A stretch of 64,000 bases of DNA from contig JAJNNY010000043.1 in assembly GCA_022453515.1 (NCBI GenBank), positions 62,001 through 126,000 of the forward strand, read 5' to 3'. Position 1 is the first letter of the stretch; each line of letters starts with the position of its first letter. Shown here in pieces: positions 10,651 to 21,980 of this stretch. Source of the DNA: Astrocystis sublimbata. Taxonomy: Eukaryota; Ascomycota; Sordariomycetes; Xylariales; Xylariaceae. A model generated the notes under the pieces. The model saw only the letters and a list, made by a program, of their open reading frames with translations, was not told where the DNA came from and ran no database searches. Position numbers and translations under genes: made by a program.

Positions 10651-11513
10651 TGCCAATGTTTTGTGTTGTTTATTGGTCTACTAGATTGTTGTGTCACAAT
10701 GAAACTAGGTAGATAAACATACTCTTGGTGTGCACCTGAAATACATGGCTTATATACGATTGGAACTGATAAGATGGTGTAACGGGACAATGATATTGTC
10801 ATACTAATCCTTTGTTGGCCATCAATTTTCATGCTTACGTCTCACTCGAACAATGATCAACAATCTGCCTCGTGTCGTAGGGCTTAGACCAAAAAAACTT
10901 ATAGCTCAACAACAAAAGAATTGACCTGTCAAAGCAAATAGGAAGTTAAAGGGCCGTCAATTTCTTTCAAAACAACATGCACTATACACTGTTTGGTCCA
11001 AGACTCGCATTGAAACGTGATGTAAACCCCTATACAAGCCTACCTACTACGTTGAGGCACATGAAAGAGGGCTATATATATATGAAGCAGTGATATGGCT
11101 ATGCTAGGTGAACTAACTCCTACTATAACAGCAAATATTCAAACCTGTTTGCCTTATAGAAGTGTGACATTTCATGTCAAACCTTTGAATATCTCGCTAA
11201 TTGCTCTATTGTGCCATTGGTTGCTACGACTACTGGACTCGAGGGTATCGAATAGTTAGTATGCTACTGTACCATGACATAGATATGACGGATGCATAGA
11301 TTTTCGAGTGAGGAAAGTTGATCTATATGTATTGTTGCCATGGTAACTGAAGCAACAATCCTCCAAACTTAATAATCATATTAACATGTGGCTGAGACAA
11401 TACAAGCCATTAGTCTCAGCTGTACTGTCGTTGTACATTGGTGAGTGCAAACTAGACTTATTTCGATAAGCACAATGTGCTACTTATCGGTGGATGTAGG
11501 AGTGGCGAATACA

Positions 11514-11533
11514 TACCTAGGTACCTAGGTACC
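11514..11533. repeat. CCTAGGTA palindromic repeat
   Basis: TACCTAGG TACCTAGG TACC: two and a half units of an 8-bp self-complementary motif. It is the longest of more than ten related copies between genes in this window (see findings). Confidence 0.8.
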
Positions 11534-12611
11534 AAAACACAATCAATGATTATCCTGTCTATGTGGATAGTGTCAATAGGAGAGGTGACTGGTAAGGCGG
11601 GCGTCGAAGCCTACTCGTACACTTAGTGTCACTAAATATCAGGCAAGATTTTAGAGTGAACGTACCGGTACGACAATGCATCTCAACTGTCTAGCCTGTT
11701 TGGCCACATGTACCCAAGTATGAACCATAACTATAATCAATAGGCAAAACTCATTCATTGAACTACCTACTGCATTAACAAATTCTGTCTTATAATTGGA
11801 TCCTATCTTGATTCATGAAGAGATGTGTCATTATGTATATCCTTTTTACCTATTGATGCAACAGGCATATGTACAAGTATATCATCCTTGGTTGACTCCA
11901 TAAGGATTTCCGGAGCTCACAGGGTCGTCGAGAATATAGGCAAAATGTTCTTACTCTACATGTTGAGATATCATTAAAAACCTCTGACTTTAGGCCTCCG
12001 GTACAGACACAATCTGTACCGGCAACATTGAGCGCACCCAAGAAAAGATTATTGTAGCTCAGCAAGTTCATGTGCTTCTGCCTCGTGGAGAGCTGCCGGA
12101 ATCCTTCCGTTAGGTGGCGCGAAAGATAAGACATCGGCTTGACCGACAGTGCACACCGATGAAATCATCGTGAGCCTTTGCACCACGACCCCGCGCGTTG
12201 CAATTTCGACTCGTGATCTTGGATCGGGATCTAACGTGTCAAGATTATGGTGAGATGTATCCATATTGTTGTTATTGTTGTCAAATCCTCCAACACCAGA
12301 TTAGTGCGATCATCACCAGCCCTTGCACTCAGCAGCGCTCCTATACAACAAAGGTGTACACACCATCGACCTTACGTACCTAGGTAACAAATCCGTGTCG
12401 CCAAGTACGAGAAAGGTCTGTCAAGTTCGCAGAGACCCGTTGTGAAAGCCAAGAATCCCGGATCCAAAGCCCCGGCGCGAGGTTCCGTTATTATTGTCTC
12501 GCATCGTCGTGTGTGTAAAGCGTGACCTCTGACCCGCCACGTCAGTTTGAGACACTCTCAGCTCTTACAACATCAGAAATGTCTACGATGCGTGTCTATC
12601 TATGTATTTTT

Positions 12612-12631
12612 GGGGGAGGGGGGAGGGGAGG
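12612..12631 (+). repeat. G-rich tract
   Basis: Runs of 5, 6, 4 and 2 G are separated by single A. Only three runs have three or more G, so a three-tetrad quadruplex is not strictly satisfied. A two-tetrad form is possible. Confidence 0.5.
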
Positions 12632-14431
12632 CTAGGTACAGGGTATGATCCACCATGTTGTAGCATTGAGGTAGTCAGTGAGAGGAGTGGTTTATGACCG
12701 CTCAGCTATCAAGCGGTCCTGGTAACAATTGCAATACAACGGAAAATGTAATCGCAATTAATCATTTATCGATTTTATCAATTGAGCGCCTTGCCACATT
12801 TTCTCGCCATGGGGAGGGGTATGCAATGCGGGAAACCAGTATTTTGCCCCTGGGCATGCAGCGGTGCTTCTAGGCATGTGTAGATTGGTACCGGCCCCGT
12901 GTTTCCGCCATGTTGGTTGAAATGGCGTAGTAGATATGGGTCGAGGGACTGAGGAGATGCTTGATGATTACTGCTTAGTTTTTCGTCCTGCTTATATGAC
13001 CGGTCTTTCTTCCTTTAATCAATTGATTGATATTCATGTGAGCGTACAATTAACACGATTGACCGAGGTGGTGATTGTGACCCTTCGTGTACATCGCATG
13101 CAATACTCAACATCAACAGGGCATCGCGACATAAAAGCAAGTACGGCTGTACAGTATTCGCAGGGTGGTCATCAAATGGGGCTCGGAGGTACACCAAGAA
13201 CGGAGCCAGCACAAAATAAAAGCAGTCGTAAACAATCGATAAATCAAAATAATAATAAATAAAATAAAATAAAACTTTCTCATTGTATGCATTTCCCCAT
13301 AATACCACCAGAATTACTCAAATAACCCTGCATTGCTGTCAGTCTCTACCTACGACTTGATGTACACCTCTCCAAGAAGGTACTTGCGCCAGCTGCCTGG
13401 AACATTCAGGCACAGAATACCAACTTGTGTCAGGAGGGCACTCTACCCCAGCTGCCACCCAGGCGTAAGTGACGAAATAGCTGATCTTGTACCATTAAGG
13501 CGCAGCTATCCAAAGTACCATCTACCAAGGACCTATAGCAAGATGCTCCTCTGTTGCGAAGCGAGGGCGGTAGCCACATGAGCACCTAACGCGTCCAGTA
13601 AGGGAGGGACTGGATTTGTCGTTGAAGCCCACTTGTTGGCCGCTTGAAGATTGCCAACTCATCAAAACCGAAGTGCGAGTTCGTCACATGTCTTGTAACA
13701 GACAGGGCCTGTGCTTGTGTCGTAGTAGATAAAGGCAACATGCAGCATGGAGGATGACAGAGAATTGGTACGTTTCCCGCCCGTTCCCCCACCTCCGCAC
13801 ATCGCACCCCATATCTGGTAGGTCGTCATCGCTTGGGTCGTTGAGACTCATTCGCTCGGTACGTCTACGTCCCCTACCTTGGCAGACGGCAGATGCCCAC
13901 TGCGGTATTTAAGCTCCTACTCACCGCCCAGCGCAGCATGCAGCAAGTTCGTGGTCATCTGCCTGCAAATGCTGAGCTGGCAGACCACCCTGTCCATCAG
14001 CTGTCTCCAACAACAGAATCCCGACGAGGAGACAAGAAAAGATCAATCGGCCCAGATAAATAAAGTTTCGGCGTTGTTGAGTGCGCGGCGATCCAGATAA
14101 GTACCATACATACATGGGTCAATTGAGCTCACATGACGGTCAATAGCTGTTGCCTCATCAGTGAGTAATAGAACGAAAATCATTACTTTCAAGGAGAGCA
14201 AAGTATGAGGCCTGTGTCCTGGCAGCATCAGTCGCCTATCTGCACCTTTGTATGCCTTCGGCAAGGATGATTTCTCCACAAGGCGAAAATGTCCCCAGCA
14301 AGAAGTCAGCTAACAGAAGGGCCCTAGAGAACCTTTGACCCATCAGCCAAAGGCTGAAATGCGCCACCGCGATGTAAGCTGCATGAAATGCTTAGTACTG
14401 AATAATGATTATGGGTGTGATGGACACTACC

Positions 14432-14545
14432 GAGGTGCCCAACAAAATAGATGAGACGCTTCTAGGTAACTCGAAGGCTTGCTCCACACCACTGTCGATC
14501 ACTAAAGGTACCGAAAAGCGTCTCATCTATTTTGTTGGGCACCTC
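14432..14545. repeat. Fold-back element with perfect 30-bp inverted arms
   Basis: The arms at 14432-14461 and 14516-14545 are exact reverse complements over 30 nt (left arm begins GAGGTGCCCAACAAAATAG). They enclose a 54-nt loop whose ends also pair partly. The hexamer ACTACC flanks the element at 14426-14431 and 14547-14552, one base off on the right, so a short target duplication is possible. It may be a tiny MITE or a hairpin-RNA locus. Confidence 0.75.
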
Positions 14546-15601
14546 AACTACCATCTGCAAGCGCTTTTCTCTGCTCGTGTGATGGGAGGCGACCGAATCA
14601 GTATCCAGTTGGTATCAATTTGGCAGTCGTGTAGACCCTCAAAGGATTCATTGACAACTTGTGGGAAAACATCAAGCCTTGGCCGCTTTGCTTTGAGATT
14701 GGAGGCCGAGCAGCCTGCAAGCTTTGTGTCTGATCGGGCAAACAACGTGACCGTCCAGCTATAGGCAGACGCGGAGTCGGTCACGGGAGGCCCTGATAGT
14801 ATTGCAATGGGCAGCGGATGGATCTTGGGGGTGGCGAATGGTATATTCTGCCCGGTCGGTGTCGGGGTACGACATGAAAAGTACTTACTAATAGATAGAT
14901 GGATCTAGATGATGTGACACCCCAAAGCCAAGTGAGCCGTTTTGTCGTTATTGCTAACATTCGGTACTGAAGGTGTGAGCATAAACAAAACAAAATATTG
15001 GTTTGAATGTTAATTGGCAATAGTTGGGTGCACAGAAAACTGAAATCGCAATGCGAGGCTTCTTGCGCTCATCTCAAGGCAACTTGGGAGCAAGCTTACT
15101 CGAGTGAAACACATTTGAGAGCATACTCCTGGGAAGAAACTTACAATAGAGAGTTAGAGTTAGTTAGTTGTGCCAGCATTGGATTTGATTGGGAAACAAG
15201 ACAGTGCGCATTTAATTAATCGCACGCGCCACCTGCGAAACCAGGACAAGGCTTGCATTCGCCACTGCCAAAAACGTGCAGCTTGAGTTGAGCTAAGCTA
15301 AACCACAGAGCTGGGAACCGCTTCGATGAATCATATCTACTCATCCTCTCTCATACTGATCCACGCAAGCTTTAAGCCGCTAGCTTGCTGCCAAAGCTCT
15401 GTGCAACAGAGACTTATAATACTCCATATCTATGATATAAGAGTTTAAAAGCCTCATACTGAGCGTAGTGCTAAAGATTGGTTTGTGCACACATAATCCA
15501 TCGTGAGGCGAATCAATCAATTCAGCCATCAACTGGCGACTTTCGGCAGGATCACTGCAATCACCATTTTCGATAAGACTCCTGCCAGGACCGTCGTCAC
15601 A
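14546..15601. other. Intergenic, promoter side of the CHY-finger gene
   Basis: No gene is recognised. The frame of the downstream gene is open back to 15503 but contains no ATG before 15602, so this part is probably 5' leader. The rest has only short frames. Confidence 0.5.
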
Positions 15602-17662
15602 ATGTCAACGAGCCACATTCACCGAGAAGCTATTGATAACCAGCAGGCCGTGGCGGAGGCTTTACCCCATCGTACTGTTCAGAAGCCTGTTCCGAGTTCT
15701 CAACGCAAAGACCCGCGGAGGTATCAATTGGACCAGATAAAAAAGCGATTCACGCCAGCGTTAGGTACACTCCAGAATGGATCAACATCAGTTCGCTTTC
15801 AGTTGAAGCCGTCGGATCCCGATTTTCCTTTTGAATTAGAACGCCTAGAATGCGAACTGCACGTGCCCGTTGGTTACCCGGCCCAGGCGCCAACTCTATT
15901 GGTGAGGAATAAGGACATTCCCCGCGGGTTTTGTGTCAACATAGAGCGAGGATGGGACAACCTCGTTGCAGAGAAGCAGCAGGACACAACCCTGCTTGCA
16001 CTGATCACTGCACTAGACAAGCACTTGGAGGCTTTTCTCACGGAGCAAAAGGTGGAAACAGTGAAGCTGGTGTCTTTCAAGGACACACGACACACGGACT
16101 ATGCAACAACATCTCTGGCAGAGTCATCCACTCCAGCTTCTCAAGTGGTGGCCGAAATCATTCCTACACCCACCCCAAAGCCTTATGTGCCTGAGGAGTC
16201 GTTTACAGCAGAGCAGATTGCAAATGCCAAGGCGCGTCGGGCTCAGGAGATACGACAACTCGAGGCAAGGATGGGACGCACGTCGCTGTACCAGAAATCA
16301 GCGGATGGTGTTGTGTACACTTTGCCCTTTGAACCGAAACGAAGATCAGAATTGCCACAAACACTCAAGTCTATCCCGTCTGTTCAGTTGATCATCCCTC
16401 TACTGTACCCCCTTCAAGCCCTAAGAGTACTGCTCAGCGATGTTGACTCACATCATGCGGAGCCAATTGAGGAGGAATTTGCAACTAGAGCCATGAAGCA
16501 GAACCACATGACTTTGATGAGCCAATTGAACTATCTGTCGCAGAACATCCATAACATGGCGCAGCAGATAGAAGCTGCCAAACCGCCACAAATAGTACCA
16601 CCATCGAGCAATGCAGACGAGGAGGTCGCAAAAAGGGAAACTAAAACTGAGGAGATCTCCACCCTGGACAGCGAGATCGAAAAGGGGCATATACACTTTA
16701 TTCCTCGTCCGCCCGAGTGGAGTTTCGGCCATGACTCCGAGAATTCGGATTCCGACTCGGACTTTTCGTATTCAAGCGAAGATTCCGAAGGCGGAGCTGA
16801 AACCCAACCCTATGTTTCCGGCACTGCACATCAGGTAGAGAGAGGCACTGCGATATCCTTTCCTACCATTGAGCTCTACACTATCGAGATACTGCAAATA
16901 TCGATATTGAACCTCAGTCTCAAATGCCAACGGTGCAAAACGACAAACGATATCACCGGCCTCAGGCCAGAGATGGAGAAGGCTACCAATTGCGTAAAAT
17001 GCGGCACGGAATTAACAGCCAAGTTTCGGCAAGAAATGATACATCAAAACTCCACAAGGGGTGGCTTCATAGATGTAACTGGCTGCACGGTGAACGATAT
17101 GCTTCCGAGTACCTTCACACCTACATGTGCGAAGTGCTCAACACCTAGCCAGGGGCTTGTGTCGGTGCGGGGCGAAGCCGTGACGAACGTATGTCGTGAG
17201 TGCCACGGCCGCTTCACCTTCAAGATACCGCAGGTCAAATTCCTTGCTATCACCCCCGGCTCCGTGCTTCCAGCCACAGCTGGACCTCGAAGACGGTTAG
17301 AGAAACTGGGCCTGCATGCTGGCGAGCCACTTCCGGAACGCGGAGCGTGTGCCCATTACCGCAAGTCATATCGATGGTTTCGCTTCTCCTGCTGCAGCAA
17401 AGTGCACCCCTGCGATAAGTGTCACGACGAAAACGAAGACCACCCCCAGGAATGGGCAAAGCGCATGATATGCGGCTGGTGCAGCAGAGAGCAGAACTAC
17501 GCGGTGGAGGCATGTCTTTTCTGCGGACGTTCTGTGATCGGGAGGAAGGGAAGAGGGTTTTGGGAGGGTGGCAAAGGTACACGAGATAAGACCAAAATGA
17601 GCCGCAAGGACAAGCGGAAGTTCCGTCGCGTCGGTGGTGGTGAAGCGAGGAAGCGAGACTGA
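15602..17662 (+). CDS. CHY-type zinc-finger protein with N-terminal RWD-like region, 686 aa
   Basis: This is a single exon; the first ATG in frame is at 15602. Residues about 35-165 (SVRFQLKPSDPDFPFELERL, HVPVGYPAQAPTLLV) resemble an RWD or UBC-like fold. The middle is a charged linker with an acidic stretch (SENSDSDSDFSYSSEDSEGG, about residues 378-398). From about residue 442 there are paired Cys motifs (CQRC, CVKC, CAKC, CRECH) that look like two further zinc-binding units. Residues about 583-641 form a CHY finger: CAHY, then FSCCSKVHPCDKCHDENEDH, CGWC and CLFCG, with all expected Cys/His ligands. The C-terminus is very basic. There is no RING finger, unlike the vertebrate RCHY1 ubiquitin ligases, and it is much longer than yeast Hot13. 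RWD plus zinc fingers hints at a role in ubiquitin-related or protein-quality pathways, but that is inference. The finger itself is certain. Confidence 0.9.
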   Translation: MSTSHIHREAIDNQQAVAEALPHRTVQKPVPSSQRKDPRRYQLDQIKKRFTPALGTLQNGSTSVRFQLKPSDPDFPFELERLECELHVPVGYPAQAPTLLVRNKDIPRGFCVNIERGWDNLVAEKQQDTTLLALITALDKHLEAFLTEQKVETVKLVSFKDTRHTDYATTSLAESSTPASQVVAEIIPTPTPKPYVPEESFTAEQIANAKARRAQEIRQLEARMGRTSLYQKSADGVVYTLPFEPKRRSELPQTLKSIPSVQLIIPLLYPLQALRVLLSDVDSHHAEPIEEEFATRAMKQNHMTLMSQLNYLSQNIHNMAQQIEAAKPPQIVPPSSNADEEVAKRETKTEEISTLDSEIEKGHIHFIPRPPEWSFGHDSENSDSDSDFSYSSEDSEGGAETQPYVSGTAHQVERGTAISFPTIELYTIEILQISILNLSLKCQRCKTTNDITGLRPEMEKATNCVKCGTELTAKFRQEMIHQNSTRGGFIDVTGCTVNDMLPSTFTPTCAKCSTPSQGLVSVRGEAVTNVCRECHGRFTFKIPQVKFLAITPGSVLPATAGPRRRLEKLGLHAGEPLPERGACAHYRKSYRWFRFSCCSKVHPCDKCHDENEDHPQEWAKRMICGWCSREQNYAVEACLFCGRSVIGRKGRGFWEGGKGTRDKTKMSRKDKRKFRRVGGGEARKRD

Positions 17663-20600
17663 TTCGTCACGCATGAAAGCCGCTACAACCTTGCAAGGGC
17701 GGGAGGGAATTTCCCACGTCTTTTTGAGCTTTGCTAGATATGTTTCTTCGTGTAGTTTCGCGTCGAACGCGGCGTGGCTATCTGCACCGTTGAACAAGTA
17801 ACTCATGTAGTAATAATTGAATATACCTCCTACCAAACCATGTATAGTCACTTCGAGGAAACCGTTAATTACGAACAAGATGCCATCGCATGCCCCGGCT
17901 CACTACCTCAATATGACGGAACAACTACTATGATTCAAGGAATCCTATTTCTGTTGCACAGCGCGTTTGCCACTAGTAGACGTGGCGAAAAGTGAAATGT
18001 TCGCATAAAAATGGCCCCTTATTCGACGTGCAGTTTCTCGTTGTCATGCAGGTAGTTTTGATACAAGGTAATCTGGCAAGATACCGAATGCCCGGCGAAC
18101 CCAGCGTTATCCTACGGACTCATTACCTATCACCAGTATAACGCTGTCGGTAGACGGAATGGCAGACTAGTTTATGAACAAACACACAAGATGTGTGCCC
18201 ATCGCCGTCATTGGAGTAGGTACCTAGTGGATCGCATAGACAGTATCTACATCCTATTGACCCCTGCAACTAATGCCCAGCGGAGATCACCGATGTAGAG
18301 CTCCTTGAAACTCGCGTAAACTATATCAAATCCGATAACGGCTGCTTCTTTGGGACGCATCGATGTTTGTTGAAGTGGTCAGCCTCGGTTCCGATACATC
18401 GGTGCGTGGTATCACCACGTGCAGACGAGCCAGGCACATACTCGGGTCTCGCCGTTACGGGTAGCATTATAAGCCTGGACCGAACCCTTTGGAAGTGTTG
18501 AAATGACAAATAAAACATCAAAGCGAGGAGCCATCGCGTTAGAATCTAATGCAGAGCTTATTCTTATTCTGCAGGGACTTGTAGTCCAACAGAGCAAAAA
18601 AGAAGATACACATGACCGTACAACATTTCATCTATCAGTCGTCAGGCACTACTGACATGCAAACCAACCACAGAAGACCACTCCTTCGTCAAGTTTCCAA
18701 CCAGCCCAGCGTCATCGGAGCACTGGTAGCGTGCGACATCATATAGCAACCATTTCATAGGGTATGCTGCATACCAGGATGGTGATAGACAGGGGCAAGC
18801 AAGAGCACACTACTGTAGAAGCTGCGACTAGGCCCACTCCTCCTGCAACCGTTCCATGCGTCAATTCCTGCCGTGAACCCTTCAATCCTGCAATTCCCAA
18901 AAGAGTAACTCAGGTGAGCCAGGGAGCTAGGTGTTGGTTACTCCCATGACCGAAAAGGTTGCACGATCGTTGGTTGCATCTTTGAAGTACTAAGTATACG
19001 TTGGGACGAGGAATGTGTTGAGGTAGACGTTGGGAGACCGGTCGTGTACTTGTTGGCTTATCTTCAATAGAGATCCTGTCGACATCTGATATGTGGAAGA
19101 CGCAAGCCTAATACATATCCTGATAGACTATATCGTCGACAAGTAAATCAGACAATCAGCAGTAAAGCTTCCAACGTCGTCGTGGCATCTTAGGTTGTCT
19201 TGGAGCTTGATTAAAGATTACCTCGATTTCCAGTTTAATGTACATTGGACCAAGTATGCTGCATCGAACCATCCTTATATTACCAGAATCCACAACAACA
19301 AAGGTATATAGGTGTCAATCAATTAAATAGATAAAAGAATAAACGAAAAAAGAATTAACGACTTCAGTACTGGTGAGTTTTATGGTACATCCGGCTTGTG
19401 TACCTCCTCCGTTGATACAGCATTCACATGTTGCAATACCCTTGTGGCTTGATAGCGTCCCAACTCTAGTCCGAAGTACGTAGCGGTGAAATGAGCGCCA
19501 GCTTGGAAGTAGATTGGAAAATGCCGCAAGTGATCCTGATCGCGCCTACCGGGAGCGTGCCCCGGACCATCCCGGAAATCATCTAACCTAATCAATTGAT
19601 TGACCCTTGGAAGCAGTTCATGCAATGTAAGCTATGCTCTAAATGTACATACATATGTAAGTGTTGCAGTGGTTCACGAACTACATAGCGTTGGAATCCT
19701 TGGCGATACTTCCACGTGAGGTGAAATCAACCGAAATTTTATACGTGACACCCATTGCGCTTCGCCATATATCTCAAAGATCCTAGTCACGATTCCTTCT
19801 AGTGGCCGAGGTGGATATACATCACTTGAACTGTGGAAGATAATCATTTGCTGTTGCTGCCCAACATTCAGACGGAGATGAAATGAGATTACTAAGCTGA
19901 ATTAGAAAAGCCCATCGTAGGCACATGAAGGAGGTACATTTCAAGGTACCACTGAAGGAACACTGAGTGCTGCGAATAACACCTTTGGCCCGCCCTTGAG
20001 CCGAATACCGCCACCTCGGCAGCATTGGTGCCAAATTGCATGCAGTAGGTTGCAGGTCCCTTAGCCATTACCATGTAGAATCTATGCGGACATCTTCACG
20101 ATCATTAACGCACCCGAGAGGCTGTTCGGGTATCTTGTTGCGGTTCTATTTAGTGCTTCATAAAGTCTACTTGATAGCCGAGAAGAGACTTCCCATCAAA
20201 CTACATTCGCGATGTTAGCTTGCAGATCCGGGGTAATTCGTACTTAGACTTTGGGAATACCGGATAACAACGGCAACAGGCCGGCAGACGAGGCAGACTA
20301 TCCCCAGATCCTGCTCTAAAGTTCCCATTTCGCCGAGGACCGGCCATTTCCCCGTGCTACCTGCGGTTCAGGTCTGGTCACAGGCTAGGTAGCACGAGTG
20401 CTCTAGTCCAATCCTAAGACTATATTGAGATTTCCCATCTAGATGCATGGATGTGCCAAGTCTGCCCAACAGGGAAAGCTACATCTGATCAGGGGTACCA
20501 GAAACGGACAATGCTACCCACCAAGTAAGTCTCCGTGGCAGAATTGCAACCGTTGCATGCGGGACATGACGAAGATTGCGTTTGCATCTAACTTAATCGC

Positions 20601-21376
20601 TCCCTCTCACTCTATGGACATGCATGCCTCAGTTCCAGTTAGCTGGGATCGGCTTATCAGACCTAGTGGGTCTCGGTAAAATACTACCTAAGTAGAGCTA
20701 GAGGGATGTTTAGCTTCCTGATTTTGTGCCGGACGTTGCTGACTGCGTGTTGTGTTAGTAGGTATTACAATACCAAAGTCGGGTTGAGAGTTAGATGGGA
20801 AAAGGAATCCAGTTGCTGGATCAAAAGAAGTGAGCACATGTCGCGTTGAATAGATTGTTGTCTAGGTAACTCATTACAAACTAGGTACCTAACTTTACGA
20901 ATTGTCCATACTCGGTAAATGTGGCGCGTTGGCGGGTAGTGGACCGACGATATTGCGGGGATACATACAGATACAGATCTCTCCTGTCCCGCGTGCAGCT
21001 AGCACACCAACGACGTCATCCTGACTCGATTTCCCTGGTTCAAACATCAATCCCCCACCGAGTCTGCGAGCTTGGCTCCATCCCTTGACTAAGGTAGGAC
21101 CGTATTGCAGCATGACAGGAGGCCACATGTATCGGCCCTACCAGCAAGCCGCCATGATGACGATGGGTGCGTCGAACCTTGTATCACCTGAGACGTTGGG
21201 GATATCAAGAAGCGACAGAATTGTCCCGTTATATCGGCATACGTCATTACAGTAATTCGACAATCCTTCAATATCCTTTGGGCATTGCATCTCAGGGGAG
21301 GCTGGATTAGTCAATTTACGATCTAGACCCGCCTGCAGACCAACAAACACGAGTATAGCATCAACACGGCTAAAGC
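17663..21376. other. Gene-poor stretch, no gene recognised
   Basis: This is about 3.7 kb with only short frames. A 9-bp inverted pair (CAGCGTTAT and ATAACGCTG) lies near 18101-18149. The minus-strand frames at 19380-19625 and 21068-21350 look slightly protein-like but have no supporting structure (see findings and rejected items). Confidence 0.45.
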
Positions 21377-21980
21377 ATGCCCCCCAAGGAAGAATCAGCG
21401 CCCGGAGGCGGGGGCGAGGGCACAGGGGAGGCTGGCAAGCGACCCACGACCAAGGAGAAGCTGCTGCAAGAAATCACCAAGAAGATAGAAGAGTCCAAGG
21501 GCCTCCAGCAGGAGTCGCTGGACCTTCACAAGCGGGCCGAGGAGGTCGCCGAGAACGACCCGGAACTCGCTGAGGATCTGCGGCACAAGGCACGTGAGAT
21601 TGACAAGCACGCCACGAAGCTGCTCAAGACGGCGCGGCGTCTGGAGCAGGGATGGGTGCAAGGAGGTGCAGCCGGCGCAGGAATCGGAGCCGGCATCGCT
21701 ACTGGCCTCGGCATGACGGTCGGATCCCGTACGTTTCACGTTCAATCGCTGGTCGGTAGAGAAGGTCCCGCGCGCGTAATAAACTAATGCAAAAGATACA
21801 GTTGTGAGCGGCATCACGGCCATACCCACCACGGGCTTGGGAATCCTGATTGGTGCCGGAACCGGGTTGGTACACGGACCTTGGGTCAAGTTTACCGAGG
21901 CTTTCACGAAAGATGAAGTCTCCGAGATGGACGACGAGGTTGAGGAGGAAGCTAAGAGAATCGAAAGGGAGAACAGCTGA
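21377..21980 (+). CDS. Small protein with Gly-rich hydrophobic segments, 176 aa, two exons
   Basis: Exons are 21377-21728 and 21802-21980. The 73-nt intron has donor GTACGT and acceptor CAG, and the frame continues across it (phase 1). Residues 1-25 are a Gly/Pro/Lys-rich start. Residues about 25-95 are strongly helical and charged (KEKLLQEITKKIEESKGLQQ, then HKAREIDKHATKLLKTARRL), probably a coiled coil. Residues about 98-140 are two small-residue hydrophobic segments split by the intron, with GAAGAGIGAGIATGLGM and TTGLGILIGAGTGLVHGPW. Their GxxxG spacing is like glycine-zipper membrane segments. The C-terminus is acidic. The arrangement suggests a membrane-associated helical hairpin with a cytosolic coiled coil. 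I know such proteins as conserved hypotheticals of ascomycetes and cannot assign a function. Splice sites and conserved-looking frame make the model reliable. Confidence 0.8.

Larger units (their letters stand above)
10651..14431. other. Gene-poor AT-rich stretch
   Basis: No gene is recognised in about 3.8 kb. It holds the longest CCTAGGTA palindrome (11514-11533), another at 12377-12386, a G-run near 12612 and A/T simple sequence at about 13243-13275. Open frames stay below about 110 codons and lack motifs. Confidence 0.5.

Noticed and set aside
19380..19625. 81-codon minus-strand frame with a slightly protein-like composition
   Set aside because: Too short, no domain, no neighbouring exons, no signal peptide.
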